Assembly: GCF_900102635.1 (NCBI RefSeq)
Contig: NZ_FMZQ01000001.1
Coordinates: 930,001-994,000 of the forward strand
Direction of reading: 5' to 3'
Length of the DNA: 64,000 bases
DNA from: Ectopseudomonas chengduensis
Lineage (GTDB): Bacteria > Pseudomonadota > Gammaproteobacteria > Pseudomonadales > Pseudomonadaceae
Below, one piece after another: positions 42,519 to 54,900 of the stretch; the first letter of the stretch is position 1, and every line of letters begins with the position of its first letter. The translations under genes were made by a program, and so were the position numbers. The notes beneath the pieces were generated by a model that saw only the letters and a program-made list of their open reading frames with translations, was not told the DNA's origin and did not search any database.

Positions 42519-44426
42519 TCAGGCCAGCCCGCTCGGGACTTTCAGTACGTCCAGCTCCAGGCAGGCCTGTTCGCTGAGCTCGCCATCGTCGCCATGCACG
42601 CGCGAACCGGAGCGACCCAGTTCCTTTACCCGGTAAAGGGCCATGTCTGCCGCCTTGTACAGCCCGGTGAAGTTCTTCGCATGGCGCGGATAGAGCGCTA
42701 CGCCGATGCTGATGGTCACGCGCAGGCGCTCGGCGCCGTAGTGCACGGGCTCGGATAGTTCTGCCAGCAGGCGTTCAGCGATCTCCCTGGCCTGGCTTTC
42801 GGCATCGCTGCCGCAGATCAGAGCGGCGAACTCATCGCCGCCCAGGCGGGCAACCGCATCGCCTGCGCGAACGTGCTCGCGCAGGCGCTTGGCGACCACC
42901 TGCAGCATCAGGTCACCGGCTGCGTGACCAAAACGGTCATTGATCGGTTTGAAGTGATCCAGGTCGATCAGCAGCAAAGCCACGCTCTCCTTGTGCCGCT
43001 CGGCGTGAGCCAGGGCCGACTCGCTACGCTCGACCAGATAGCGTCGATTGGGCAGTTCGGTCAGCGAGTCATGGAAGGCGGCGTGCTGCAGTTCGCGCTC
43101 GCGGTCGCGCAGCTGTTCGTTGGTCGCGGCCAGCTCGGCGGTGCGTGCGGTCACCGCTGCTTGCAGTTCATCGGCGCTGGCCTGCAGTTGCGCCAGGCGA
43201 GCGGTTTTCTCACGGTCTGCCTGTTGCAGGGCAACGGCGCGCTCCTGCTTGAGGATCTGGATGCGATAAGCCAGGGCGAAGGAGAACAGGATCGATTCGG
43301 CTGCCACGGCCAGCGGGAATACGTAGGCGTTCCATTCAGCCGGTTGCAGCACTCCGGTGGTGCGCAGCAACAGGATGGCGACGCTGCCCAGGACCAGACC
43401 ATAACCGTAAAGATACAGCTGCGCGGGGAAGAACCCCTGGCGCCAGCGGATCACGGCGCTGCCCAGGGCGGCAGGGATACTGGTCAGAGACAGCAGGGCG
43501 ATGGCCCAGGCGGCCAGGTAACGTTGATCGAACAGGGTCAGGACGATGGCGATGAGGTAGATCACGCAGGCCATGTTCAACAGATGATGCGCCCAGCGTA
43601 CGTAAACGCGCGTTTGCAGCAGCGTCTGGGTGAAACGACTGGCGAACAGGCCCCACAACGACGGCAAGGTGATGCGGTCGAGCCAAGCCGGCACCGGGTG
43701 GTTCGGCCACAGGTACTGCGCGCCGTGACCGGTCATGCTCATGATGAACAGCAGGGCGACGGCGGTGGTCAGCACATACCAGAAATAGGCCTTGTCGCGC
43801 AGCGAGATGAGGATGAACAGGTTGTACAGCAGCAGTGCGAAGACCACGCCGTAGATGACGCCGAGCGCCAGATTCTCGCGGGTGGCCAGTTGCGTGAGGT
43901 CGTCGAGCTGCCAGATGCGCAGCGGGAAGGAGTTGCCCGCCGGGTCGAAGGCACGCAGGTAGAAGGTCGTTGGCTGTTCACCCAGGGCTGGTAGGTCGAA
44001 CACCATGCGTCGGTAGGGGTGGTCGCGGTTCTCGCTGAAGGCGATGCGCTCGCCGGCTTGACGCACCAGCCAGCCGCCCTGGCCGTCGGGTTGATGGAGC
44101 TGCAGGTCGAGTTGGGTCACCGAGCCCACTTCCAGTACCCAGTGGGCGGGGGCACGCATATCGCGTTGCAGGGTGACCTTGATCCACCAGGGATTGAGGC
44201 TCTGGCCGACACTGGCACGGCCATTAGCCGGTTGAAAGCGCGACTGCTGCTCAGGGGCGGCAAGGTCATCGATGGTCAGAGTGCCCTGGTCGTCCTCCAG
44301 TAGTTCGATATGCGCATTGAGCGGCATACCGCTGCTGGCGTCGGTGAGCACCACGGACGCCGCCGCCAGGCCTGTGGTCGACAGTCCCAACAGAAGAGCG
44401 AGCAGAAAGGCGAAGCGCTGCAGCAT
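42519..44426 (-). CDS. Diguanylate cyclase with 7TMR-DISM sensor (PA4929-type)
   Basis: This 635-residue inner-membrane protein makes c-di-GMP. It has a signal peptide (1-22), a periplasmic DISMED2-type sensor (about 30-175), seven membrane segments (about 185-395), a coiled coil (about 395-460) and a GGDEF domain. The active site GGDEF is intact at residues 529-533, and an RAGD inhibitory site lies five residues before it, so product inhibition is expected. DISM sensors usually bind carbohydrates or similar ligands; the ligand here is unknown. Confidence 0.92.
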   Translation of the reverse strand: MLQRFAFLLALLLGLSTTGLAAASVVLTDASSGMPLNAHIELLEDDQGTLTIDDLAAPEQQSRFQPANGRASVGQSLNPWWIKVTLQRDMRAPAHWVLEVGSVTQLDLQLHQPDGQGGWLVRQAGERIAFSENRDHPYRRMVFDLPALGEQPTTFYLRAFDPAGNSFPLRIWQLDDLTQLATRENLALGVIYGVVFALLLYNLFILISLRDKAYFWYVLTTAVALLFIMSMTGHGAQYLWPNHPVPAWLDRITLPSLWGLFASRFTQTLLQTRVYVRWAHHLLNMACVIYLIAIVLTLFDQRYLAAWAIALLSLTSIPAALGSAVIRWRQGFFPAQLYLYGYGLVLGSVAILLLRTTGVLQPAEWNAYVFPLAVAAESILFSFALAYRIQILKQERAVALQQADREKTARLAQLQASADELQAAVTARTAELAATNEQLRDRERELQHAAFHDSLTELPNRRYLVERSESALAHAERHKESVALLLIDLDHFKPINDRFGHAAGDLMLQVVAKRLREHVRAGDAVARLGGDEFAALICGSDAESQAREIAERLLAELSEPVHYGAERLRVTISIGVALYPRHAKNFTGLYKAADMALYRVKELGRSGSRVHGDDGELSEQACLELDVLKVPSGLA

Positions 44427-44716
44427 AGATGTCCTGGAGTCGGCTGACCGAGTAGCTTGAGTATATGCACAGGATTGTTATCGGACGAAAACAAATATGG
44501 CGTATGGCTACTGCGGGAAAATGTCTGATTTTTCTGTCCTTTCTTTGCCCAGGTCGGTGCTGCGCCAGAGTCGATGCCCGGACCAGTGAGCCAGGCGCGT
44601 GCTTGAGCGTTCGTCGCAGTGCGTGCAGGCGGTATTAAACCCAGTGCAACAGTCTGGTTTGGTCAATATTTGTGCTATTATCCGCGCCCCTCGTGATAGC
44701 CCATTGATCAAAAAAT
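44427..44716. other. Divergent intergenic region, diguanylate cyclase / ygiQ
   Basis: These 290 bases separate two divergent genes and must hold both promoters. A TATTAT element at 44676-44681 may be a -10 box for ygiQ, but no -35 box is properly spaced. The stretch is AT-richer than the genes around it. No ORF, repeat or RNA gene was seen. Confidence 0.4.
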
Positions 44717-47020
<2,304 letters not shown>

Positions 47021-47041
47021 ATCATCAGCAGCACTCACGAA

Positions 47042-47066
47042 AAAGCCAGCACTGTGCTGGCTTTTT
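47042..47066. terminator. Bidirectional intrinsic terminator after ygiQ
   Basis: Stem GCCAGCA / TGCTGGC with loop CTG, flanked by an A-run and a T-run, so it serves ygiQ and the convergent methyltransferase gene. Confidence 0.85.
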
Positions 47067-47096
47067 CGTTGCAGAAGCCCTAGCCAGCGCCTCGTA

Positions 47097-47115
47097 GGGT
47101 GGGCTTCAGCCCACC
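47097..47115. repeat. REP-like palindrome (family A)
   Basis: GGTGGGC-TTCA-GCCCACC preceded by GTAG, the same general form as the GTAGGGCGG element at 2491-2542. It lies between the terminator after ygiQ and the end of the methyltransferase gene. Confidence 0.55.
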
Positions 47116-47141
47116 ACCGTCGCCGTGACGTGCGGCTTGTC

Positions 47142-47870
47142 TCAATCCGTGCTGAAACGGCAGGTCAGGTAGCGATTGCTCGGGCCATAGCGCAGGATCG
47201 ACCACAAGCGCCTGAACAGGTAAAACGGGTGGCTGCGGTAATACGCCAGTACGGCATTGCCGACACCTTCCGAGCGGTGTTGGCGTACCTCCTTTTTCGC
47301 TGACTTCTTGAACAGCCCGGAAAACTCCCAGCGCTGGATCTGCTCGAAACGCTCATGCGGGTGCAGCCCATGGCGGCTGAACAGGCGCGCGAAGCTGGCC
47401 GGGCTGAAGTCATGCAGGTGGTGCGGGTTGCCGTCGAGTGTCGGTGTGGTCGGCACCGAGGCAATGATACGGCCGCCCTGGGCCAGCAGTCGTACGAGGT
47501 TTTCTGCCAGGCGCAGCGGGTCTGGCAGATGCTCGATGGTTTCCAGGCTGACGATGCTGTCGAAGCCTGAACTGTCGGCGAAGGTTTCGGCATTGGCGCA
47601 CTGATAGCGCAGGTTGGGTCGCTGATAATTCGCCTGCGCGTAGGCAATGGCTTCGGGATCGATGTCGATACCGGTGATCTGCTTGTCCGGATGCCGTTCG
47701 GCCAGCAATGCACTGCCATATCCGCAGCCGCACGCCATATCGAGCACGCGCGAGCCTGTCAGCGCGTCGCTGGCGAATTCGTAGCGCTGCATGTGCAACT
47801 CGAGAGTGGCCAGGTCGGCGGCCAGGCGATCATCCATCTTCAAGGGATAGATGCGTTCAAGGGTGTGCAT
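47142..47870 (-). CDS. Class I SAM-dependent methyltransferase
   Basis: This 242-residue soluble protein has the class I fold: motif I is VLDMACGCGYGSALLA, then GIDIDPEAIAYA, the SLETIEHLPDP motif of UbiG/methyltransferase_11 proteins and GGRIIASVPTTP. The C-terminus is basic and aromatic. The substrate is unknown. The ATG at 47870 (MHTLERIYPLK) has AAGGA about 10 bases upstream; starts at 47936 or 47951 would add polar residues and lack usable ribosome sites. It is divergent from the beta-helix lipoprotein and is not part of the usual PA4928 neighbourhood. Confidence 0.75.
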   Translation of the reverse strand: MHTLERIYPLKMDDRLAADLATLELHMQRYEFASDALTGSRVLDMACGCGYGSALLAERHPDKQITGIDIDPEAIAYAQANYQRPNLRYQCANAETFADSSGFDSIVSLETIEHLPDPLRLAENLVRLLAQGGRIIASVPTTPTLDGNPHHLHDFSPASFARLFSRHGLHPHERFEQIQRWEFSGLFKKSAKKEVRQHRSEGVGNAVLAYYRSHPFYLFRRLWSILRYGPSNRYLTCRFSTD

Positions 47871-47968
47871 GGCGGCCTGTCCTTGGGCTGCGGAAGTGTT
47901 CGTAGTCTGTTGCTTGCCGATAGGGGCTGCAAGCATCTCCCTTGGTTTCATGGCGCAGCTTGTGAGGG

Positions 47969-47997
47969 TTGGCTTGTCTATTTTCTGGCACTATAGT
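47969..47997 (+). promoter_or_regulatory. Sigma-70 promoter of the beta-helix / diheme cytochrome pair
   Basis: TTGGCT (47969-47974), a 17-base spacer and TATAGT (47992-47997). The start would be near 48004, leaving a leader of about 28 bases. Confidence 0.65.
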
Positions 47998-48031
47998 TCC
48001 AGAATATAAAAACAACAGTGGAGCTCCCATC

Positions 48032-49273
48032 ATGCGCCTTGCCGCCCCCTCGTTTATTGCTCTGTCCTTGCTGCTGACAGCATGCGGGGAGAGCGAAGCG
48101 CCGCCCGTGGCCAGTCTCGACTTTCAGAAGCAACTGCAGACGCAGCTGATCAAGGCCAAGCCGGGTGAGGTAATCGAGATTCCCGCCGGCACCTGGCAGC
48201 TCGACCGCAGTCTTAGTCTCAAGGTCAGTGGCGTGACGTTGCGCGGTGCCGGCATGGATCAGAGCATCCTCAACTTCAAGGGCCAGAAGTCCGGCGCCGA
48301 AGGGCTGTTGGTGAACGCTTCCGACTTCACCATCGAGGACCTGGCGCTGGAGGACACCAAGGGCGATGCGCTCAAGGTGGTTGGCGGCCAGAACATCATC
48401 ATCCGTCGCGTGCGCACCGAGTGGACCAATGGCCCGGCTACCGAGAATGGTGCCTATGGCATCTATCCGGTACAGACCGAGAATGTGCTGATCGACGGCG
48501 TGGTGGCCATCGCTGCCTCGGACGCCGGCATCTACGTCGGCCAGTCGCGCAACGTGGTGGTGCGCAATAGCCGTGCCGAGCGCAACGTCGCGGGCATCGA
48601 GATCGAGAACACCATCGGCGCCGACGTCTATGACAATGTCGCCATCGGCAATACCGGCGGCATCCTGGTGTTCAACATGCCCAACCTGCCGCAGCCAGGT
48701 CACACCACGCGGGTCTATCGCAACAAGGTCGAGAGCAACAACCACAAGAACTTCGGCCACAAGGGCACGCCGGTCGCCAGTGTCCCGGCGGGCTCTGGCG
48801 TGCTGGTCAACTCCAACGACAAGGTGGAGATCTTCGATAATGATATTGGCGACCACCGCACCGCCAACGTCATCGTCAGCAGCTACTTCAGCACCGGCTA
48901 CACCGACCTCTCCACCGAGGCGGACTTCGATCCCTACCCGGAGGCCATTCATATCCATGGCAACCGCTTCGGACCTGGTGGCGACAGCCCCGATAACCTC
49001 GAGCTGAAAGCGCTGAGGCTGACCAAGTTCGGTCTCAATGGCCGCCTGCCGGACATCCTCTGGGACGGCTACGTGAACCCCGAAAAGCTGGTCGATGGCA
49101 AGCTGCCGGCTGAGTTGGCCATCTGCATCGACAATGGCGATGCCGGCATCGTCAACGTCGACGGCCCCGGCGGCTACAAGAACATCAGTACTGACATAAC
49201 GCCGCACCGCTGCGAGCTGCCCCGTCTTCCTGCCGTCGAGCTGCGTGCAGCTCTGGCCGAGGTAGGTGAGTAA
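48032..49273 (+). CDS. Parallel beta-helix lipoprotein
   Basis: The 413-residue protein is an exported lipoprotein: the signal peptide ends in the lipobox LLTAC near residue 18. Residues about 40-330 form a right-handed parallel beta-helix with repeated NIIIRRVRTE / NVVVRNSRAE / VEIFDNDIGD rungs, as in the carbohydrate-active and surface beta-helix families. It fits the conserved family that is encoded beside an SO2930-type diheme cytochrome. The next gene starts 2 bases after its stop, so they form an operon. Substrate is unknown; a periplasmic partner role is inferred. Confidence 0.8.
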   Translation: MRLAAPSFIALSLLLTACGESEAPPVASLDFQKQLQTQLIKAKPGEVIEIPAGTWQLDRSLSLKVSGVTLRGAGMDQSILNFKGQKSGAEGLLVNASDFTIEDLALEDTKGDALKVVGGQNIIIRRVRTEWTNGPATENGAYGIYPVQTENVLIDGVVAIAASDAGIYVGQSRNVVVRNSRAERNVAGIEIENTIGADVYDNVAIGNTGGILVFNMPNLPQPGHTTRVYRNKVESNNHKNFGHKGTPVASVPAGSGVLVNSNDKVEIFDNDIGDHRTANVIVSSYFSTGYTDLSTEADFDPYPEAIHIHGNRFGPGGDSPDNLELKALRLTKFGLNGRLPDILWDGYVNPEKLVDGKLPAELAICIDNGDAGIVNVDGPGGYKNISTDITPHRCELPRLPAVELRAALAEVGE

Positions 49274-49275
49274 GC

Positions 49276-50382
49276 ATGAAGCACGCCTGGCTGTTGATTG
49301 CCGCTGTGCTGCTCGGCGCCTGTGAGCAAGCGCGTACGCCCCTGTATCTGCCCAGCAGTGAAGACTATCCGCACAAGCTCAGCGCCTGGGGTGTGCTGCA
49401 ACAGCGTGACGGCCAGTTGCAGCCGGTCGAAGGTGTACAGCCTTATGATCTGAATACGCCGCTGTTCACCGACTATGCGCACAAGCTGCGTACGATCTGG
49501 CTGCCCGAAGGGAGCCATGCTCGCTATGCCGAAGCACGTTTCGATTACCCCGTTGGCACCGTGCTGAGCAAAACCTTCTACTACCCGATCGATACCCAGG
49601 GCCGGTTGCAGCGCAGCGAGCAGCGCGATGCCGAGGCGGTGGAACTGAAGCGGGTACGGCTGATCGAGACGCGCATTCTGCTGCGCCAGGAGCAGGGTTG
49701 GGTCGCCCTTCCTTACGTCTGGGACGAGGCGCAACGCGAGGCCACGCTGGACTGGGCAGGCGCCAGCTTCGATCTGCAACTGCATGATGAAACTGGCGAG
49801 GTGCTGGCGGTCGACTATCAGGTGCCCGATGCCAACCAGTGTGCGGGGTGTCACGAGGAGCAGGCGGGCAAGGGCGTACAGCCGCTGGGGCCGAAGGCGC
49901 GTCATCTGAACAAGGATTTCGTCTACGCCGATGGCGCGGCCAACCAGTTGCTGCACTGGCAGGGTATCGGTTTTCTGCAAGGTGTTCCGGCTGACATGAC
50001 CAGCGTTCCACGCAACGCCCTGTGGGGCGCACCGCGTGAAGGGGAGGGGCTGGAGCATCAGGCACGCAGTTATCTGGATGCCAACTGCTCGCACTGCCAT
50101 AACCCTGAAGGGCCGGGGCGTACCTCAGGTTTGTATCTCGATCCGGCTACGCCGCTGAGCATCGCTTATGGTCTGTGCAAGCAACCAGTGGCCGCGGGCA
50201 AGGGCTCCGGTGATCGCCTGGTGGACATTTATCCCGGTGCGCCGGAAAAGTCGGTGCTGAGCTTCCGCCTGCACAGCACCGATCCCAGCATCATGATGCC
50301 CGAGCTGGGTCGCTCCACCTCCCACCGCGAAGGGCTGGAGGTGATCGACCGCTGGATCGCCAGTCTCGATGGCGAGTGCTGA
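49276..50382 (+). CDS. SO2930-type diheme c-type cytochrome lipoprotein
   Basis: The 368-residue protein has a lipoprotein signal (LLGAC near residue 16) and two heme c sites: CAGCH at residues 189-193 and CSHCH at 271-275. The N-terminal domain (about 20-180) is beta-rich. The arrangement matches the SO2930 family of predicted diheme cytochromes paired with beta-helix proteins. It probably moves electrons in the periplasm for an unknown oxidation. Its stop lies 4 bases from the stop of the convergent TolC-like gene, with no terminator between. Confidence 0.82.
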   Translation: MKHAWLLIAAVLLGACEQARTPLYLPSSEDYPHKLSAWGVLQQRDGQLQPVEGVQPYDLNTPLFTDYAHKLRTIWLPEGSHARYAEARFDYPVGTVLSKTFYYPIDTQGRLQRSEQRDAEAVELKRVRLIETRILLRQEQGWVALPYVWDEAQREATLDWAGASFDLQLHDETGEVLAVDYQVPDANQCAGCHEEQAGKGVQPLGPKARHLNKDFVYADGAANQLLHWQGIGFLQGVPADMTSVPRNALWGAPREGEGLEHQARSYLDANCSHCHNPEGPGRTSGLYLDPATPLSIAYGLCKQPVAAGKGSGDRLVDIYPGAPEKSVLSFRLHSTDPSIMMPELGRSTSHREGLEVIDRWIASLDGEC

Positions 50383-50386
50383 CAGA

Positions 50387-51871
50387 CTAGAGCTGACCTG
50401 CCTGCCACTGCGCTTCGCGACTGGAGAGAGCCGCGGCGATGTCCGCAACACTGTCGGACGCGACGCTCTCGGGCAGCGGGTCGAGGCCGACGCTGGCGAA
50501 TAGCTGGCCATAGCTGTTACGCAGTTCGGCGTAGGCCAGGTCGCGGCGCAGATCCGCCTGTAGTGTGTTCAGCTCACCCTGGATCAGTTCCAGCTCGCCA
50601 ATGCCCTGGGCCTGGTAGCGATTGCGCAACTGCTCGACGATTTGCCCATCCAGCCCCGCCAGTTGCTGGCTGGTCTGGAACTGGCGCTGGGCTTCGCGGA
50701 AGTTGGCGTTGGCAACGTGCAGTTGGGCGAGGATGGCCATAGACATGGCCTGGCGCCGCGCATCGGCGACCTCCTGGCCGGCCTTGGCAACATCGATGGC
50801 GGCTGGCGCGGAGAGTACATTGAACAGGTTCCAGGTGACTTTCACGCCGTAGTCGGCCCAGCTTTGGTTCACCAGGAACGAGTTGCTGTCGTAGTGCCCG
50901 CCGGCGGAAAACTCCAGGCCTGGCAATAGACGGAGCATGGCTTTGCGTGTTTCTGCGGCGCTGATGCGCGCCTGGTAATCCTGCTCGCGCAGTTCGGGAC
51001 GGCTGGCCAGGGCTTCCTGCTCCAGCGTGTCCAGCGCCACCTTGAGTTCCGGCATCTGATAACCGGCGTCAGGCGCCAGTTCGACCTGAGTGCCCAGTGG
51101 CAGGTTGATCAGGGTAGCCAGTTCGGTCTTGGCCAGCGACAGGGCGCGGCGCTGTTCTTCCAACTGGCGAGTGGCCTCGATCAGCGCGCGCTGATAGCTC
51201 AGGGCCTGGATCGGATCGCCGATGCGCTGTTCGCTCAGGCGCTGGCTGTTGTCGCGAGCCTGGGCGACGCGGGCCATGAGGCTGTCGATCTGAGTCAGCA
51301 GACGATCGGCCGCCACGGCACGCCAGTACGCGGAGCGCACATCCTGAATGATGGTGTGCACTACCTTGCGCCGGCGCTCCTGCACGATCAGGCGCTGGTC
51401 ACCCTGTTGCTTGGCACTGACGTAACTGACACCGAAGTCCAGCACGTTCCACACCATGGTCAGATCCGCCACGCCACGGTCGCGGTCCTGCGAGGTGGAC
51501 GGCTCCAGAGACTGGGTGCCGGTTTCGATGCTCTGGCTGCTGGAGGCGCTGACGTTGTTACGTCCGGCATAGCCGGCGGACAGCGCCATGCGTGGCAGCA
51601 TGTCGAAGGTGGCCAGGTCGACCTGGCGCTGAGCCATGGCTTCCTCCATGACCTTCAGGCGCGCCTCGAGGTTGTACTTCACCGCGCGGGCCATGGCTTC
51701 GTGCAAGGTCAGTGGGCCGCTGAGCGGCTCCTGATCCTTGAACATGGTCGCCAGATCCTGCTGCGCGCGTTGCTCGCTGACGCTGCGGTCGATGGGTTGA
51801 CTGGTCACCGCGCAGCCGCCAACGGCTAGCGCCAGTACACTGATACTGAAAAATTTCGCTGCTTTGCTCAT
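50387..51871 (-). CDS. TolC-family outer membrane efflux lipoprotein
   Basis: The 494-residue protein is an outer membrane factor of the OprM/TolC type: a lipoprotein signal with acylated Cys20 (LALAVGGCAV) and two repeated halves of long amphipathic helices separated by short strands, as in trimeric TolC channels (DLTMVWNVLDFGVSY and GVKVTWNLFNVLSAP are the paired strands). It lies 53 bases after the DUF4347 protein on the same strand and is the last gene of the cluster, so it is the likely outer membrane exit for the HlyD/M50 exporter encoded at the cluster start. The ATG at 51871 is preceded by CAAGG. Confidence 0.87.
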   Translation of the reverse strand: MSKAAKFFSISVLALAVGGCAVTSQPIDRSVSEQRAQQDLATMFKDQEPLSGPLTLHEAMARAVKYNLEARLKVMEEAMAQRQVDLATFDMLPRMALSAGYAGRNNVSASSSQSIETGTQSLEPSTSQDRDRGVADLTMVWNVLDFGVSYVSAKQQGDQRLIVQERRRKVVHTIIQDVRSAYWRAVAADRLLTQIDSLMARVAQARDNSQRLSEQRIGDPIQALSYQRALIEATRQLEEQRRALSLAKTELATLINLPLGTQVELAPDAGYQMPELKVALDTLEQEALASRPELREQDYQARISAAETRKAMLRLLPGLEFSAGGHYDSNSFLVNQSWADYGVKVTWNLFNVLSAPAAIDVAKAGQEVADARRQAMSMAILAQLHVANANFREAQRQFQTSQQLAGLDGQIVEQLRNRYQAQGIGELELIQGELNTLQADLRRDLAYAELRNSYGQLFASVGLDPLPESVASDSVADIAAALSSREAQWQAGQL

Positions 51872-51924
51872 CCTTGGGCCGCCCCCTGGTACGGCACTCA
51901 TTCGATTCTTATCTGTTTTGTCGA

Positions 51925-54900
51925 TTACGCTTGTGGCATCTGCAACGGAATTTCTCCCAACGCCCAGGCAAGCTCTCTTATCTGGCGTTGTTCGCTTTCA
52001 CCGATCTCCTGCAGTTGCTGGCTCAGAGTCGGTGCTCCGAGAATCTCTCCCCCGCCCAGGCCATTGCCGCTGGAAGTCCCCCAGCGAAGCTGGATTTCGC
52101 CTGACTCCAGCGGTACGTCCTTGTTGAACATGCTGGAGAAACTGCTGGTACCGAACACGCCGCCGTCGCCCCCGCCAAAGCCGAGGAAGCCAATGCCGCT
52201 GCCATTGCCGGCACCGCTGTCGCTGCTGGCAAAGACCTGGGCGATGAAGCTGGGCGCCAGCGCACCGTTATTGATGAAGATGTTGCCCACTGTGGGTACG
52301 CCGCTACCGAGAGTCGGCTGCTCGAACAGTGGCGGCGGCAACAGTGGCGAGGTGGTGCTGGAGGGTGGCGCGCCGGGCACATTGGGTTGAGGTGGTGCGG
52401 TCGGTGTAGTGGGTACGTTGGGCGTCGGGTTGGCGCGGAACTCCGGATCGCCGGTATTGAGCCCGCCCAGCGTGTAGCCGGCGCTGGAGAAGTTGCTCTG
52501 CAGGGCGTTACCGACGGCATCAACGATGCCGCTACCAGCGGCCGTGAGCGACAGGCCAAGCGTACCCTGGCCGGTCACGCCGCCGACGGTGATGCGATAG
52601 GTGCGTGCATCGATCTGTACCAGCGAGAGCAGGGTACCGCTGGCGCTGCCGGTGGTGGACAGCGCGAAGTCGGCCAGATCGACGCCGTTGACGTCTTCGC
52701 TGAAGGTAACGGTGAAGCCGAGGGTGGTATTGGTGGTGGGCGATGTGCCGTCGAGGGCGATGCCTGTCACCTGTGGTGGGGCGGCATCAACCAGCACGGC
52801 GCTGGTGGCGCCGACGTTGTTGAGAGTCGTCGCAGTGTCGTTACCGGCGGCATCACGTAGTGTCGCGCCGTTGCTCTGGAGGTTGGTGCCGACGGCAATG
52901 CCGTTGCTGTCCTGCTGGCCATTGGCGACGGTCAGGCGGAACACCAGCGCGGTGCTGCCCGAGCCACTCAGGTAGTTGGCGTAGACGGTGCCGCCGGTGT
53001 CCAGGGTTATCGCCAGTCGCGGTGTGCCGCCAGTGGTATCAACGGTTACGGCTTCGTCGAAGTTAACCGTGAAGTCGAGGGCGTCACCCGCCACGTAGGT
53101 GCCGTTGGCCGGCACGCCGACAGAGGTGATTGCCGGTGCCTTGCTGTCGATGGCGTAGTTGTTGGAGTCGGTGGTACCGGTGCCGGTGTTGCCGGCGGCA
53201 TCGGTGTAACCGGTGTTATCCAGAGTGATCAGGTTGGTAGCGTCGGTGACGTCGGCGTCAGGCGTAAGGGTCGCCGTCCAGGTGATGCCGCCGTCACTGC
53301 TGCTGAGGTTGCCGAGCGTGCCGTTGGCCAAGCTGAAGTCCGCCGTGGTCAGCCCGGTCACGGCCTCGCTGAAAGTGATGGTGACCGTGGTGCTCTGCCC
53401 TGCCTTGAGCGCGGTATCGGTGATCACGATGCCGGCCGTCGGGCGCTGGGTGTCGATGGCGTAGTTGTTGGAATCGGTGGTGCCGACGCCAGCATTGCCG
53501 GCCGTGTCCTGCACGCCGGTGTTGTCCAGGGTGACCAGGTTGGTGGTGTCTGTGACGTTGGAACTCGGCGTCAGGGTTGCCGTCCAGGTGATGTTGTCCG
53601 AGGTGCTCAGGTTGCTCAGGGTGCCGTTGGCCACGCTGAAGTCCGCCGTGGTCAGCCCTACTACCGCTTCGCTGAAGGTGATGGTGATGGTGGTGCTCTG
53701 CCCAGCCCTGAGCGCGGTATCGGTGACCACGATGCTGGCTGTCGGGCGCTGGGTGTCAATGGCGTAGTTGACCGAGTCGGTGGAGCCACTGCCGATGTTA
53801 CCCGCCAGATCCATGACGCCGGTGTTGTCCAGGGTGATGACGTTGGTGGCGTCGGAGAGGTTGCTATCCGGAGTAAAAGTGGCGGTCCAGGTGAGACCGC
53901 CGTCGGCACTGCTCAGGCCTGTGAGCGTACCGCCAGCGACCGTGAAGTCCGCCGTATCCAGCCCAACCACTCTCTCTGCGAAGGTGATGGTGACGGTGGC
54001 GGTCTCGCCGATGCGCAGAGCCGTGTCACTCAGGGTGATGCTGGTGGCTGTCGGACGCACACCGTCGACCACCAGGGCCTTGTTGGCGCCTAGGGAGCCC
54101 GCCGCGCCGGGGGCTGCCAGGGTGAGAATGGCGGACTGGTTGGCGCCGTCCCGGATACTGCCACCGTTGAGGCTCAGAGCCGAGCTGGAGACGTAGTCGA
54201 GGTCGGCGGAGCTGTCGCCCGCCTGCACGGTGTAACTGAAGCTCAGGGTGTTGGTGCCCGAGCCAGACACATAGTTGAGCACCCGGTCGGTGGCGCCCGT
54301 CTCCAGAGTCAGCGTCGGGATGCCGGTCACGTTCACTGCCGAGTCGAACTGCACGTTGACGGTGATGACATCACCGATCTTGTAGGTGCCGTTGGCGGTG
54401 CTGGACGATACGTTGGTGATGGTCGGGGCGATGGGGGCGGTCAGGGTCAGGTCGTTGCCGGTGCCACCGATATAGCTGGTGGTCAACTCGGTGCCGTTAC
54501 CCGCCGTATTGAATTTTCCGCCTTCGCTGATGCCGCTGAAGGTTCCGACTACCGCGTCGGCTGCATCGTTGACGATCACCGTGTAGCTGTCGCCGCTGCC
54601 GGCCGCGTAGCCGTGATTGACTGCCAGGGTTGCGCCGGATACGTCGACGACTCCGTTGACCACCACCCGGTCATAGCCGGTGCCGGCGGTGGTGCCGTTG
54701 ATGTCCAGCGCCAGGGTGCTGCCGAAGTCCAGGGTCAAGTTGCCATTGACGGTCAGGGTGCCGGCGCCTGAGCTGCCCGGGGACAGGGTGCCGCCGTTTT
54801 GCACGGTGACGTCGCCGCCCAGAGTCCCGATGCCGGCCAGGGTCGCACCGGTGCCCACCGTGGTGGCGCTACTGGTGCTGCCATCGACCACCAGAGTGCC

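Noticed and set aside
53151..54060. Regular repeats considered as a CRISPR array
   Set aside because: The period is 303 bases and in frame within a coding region; there are no short direct repeats with unique spacers.
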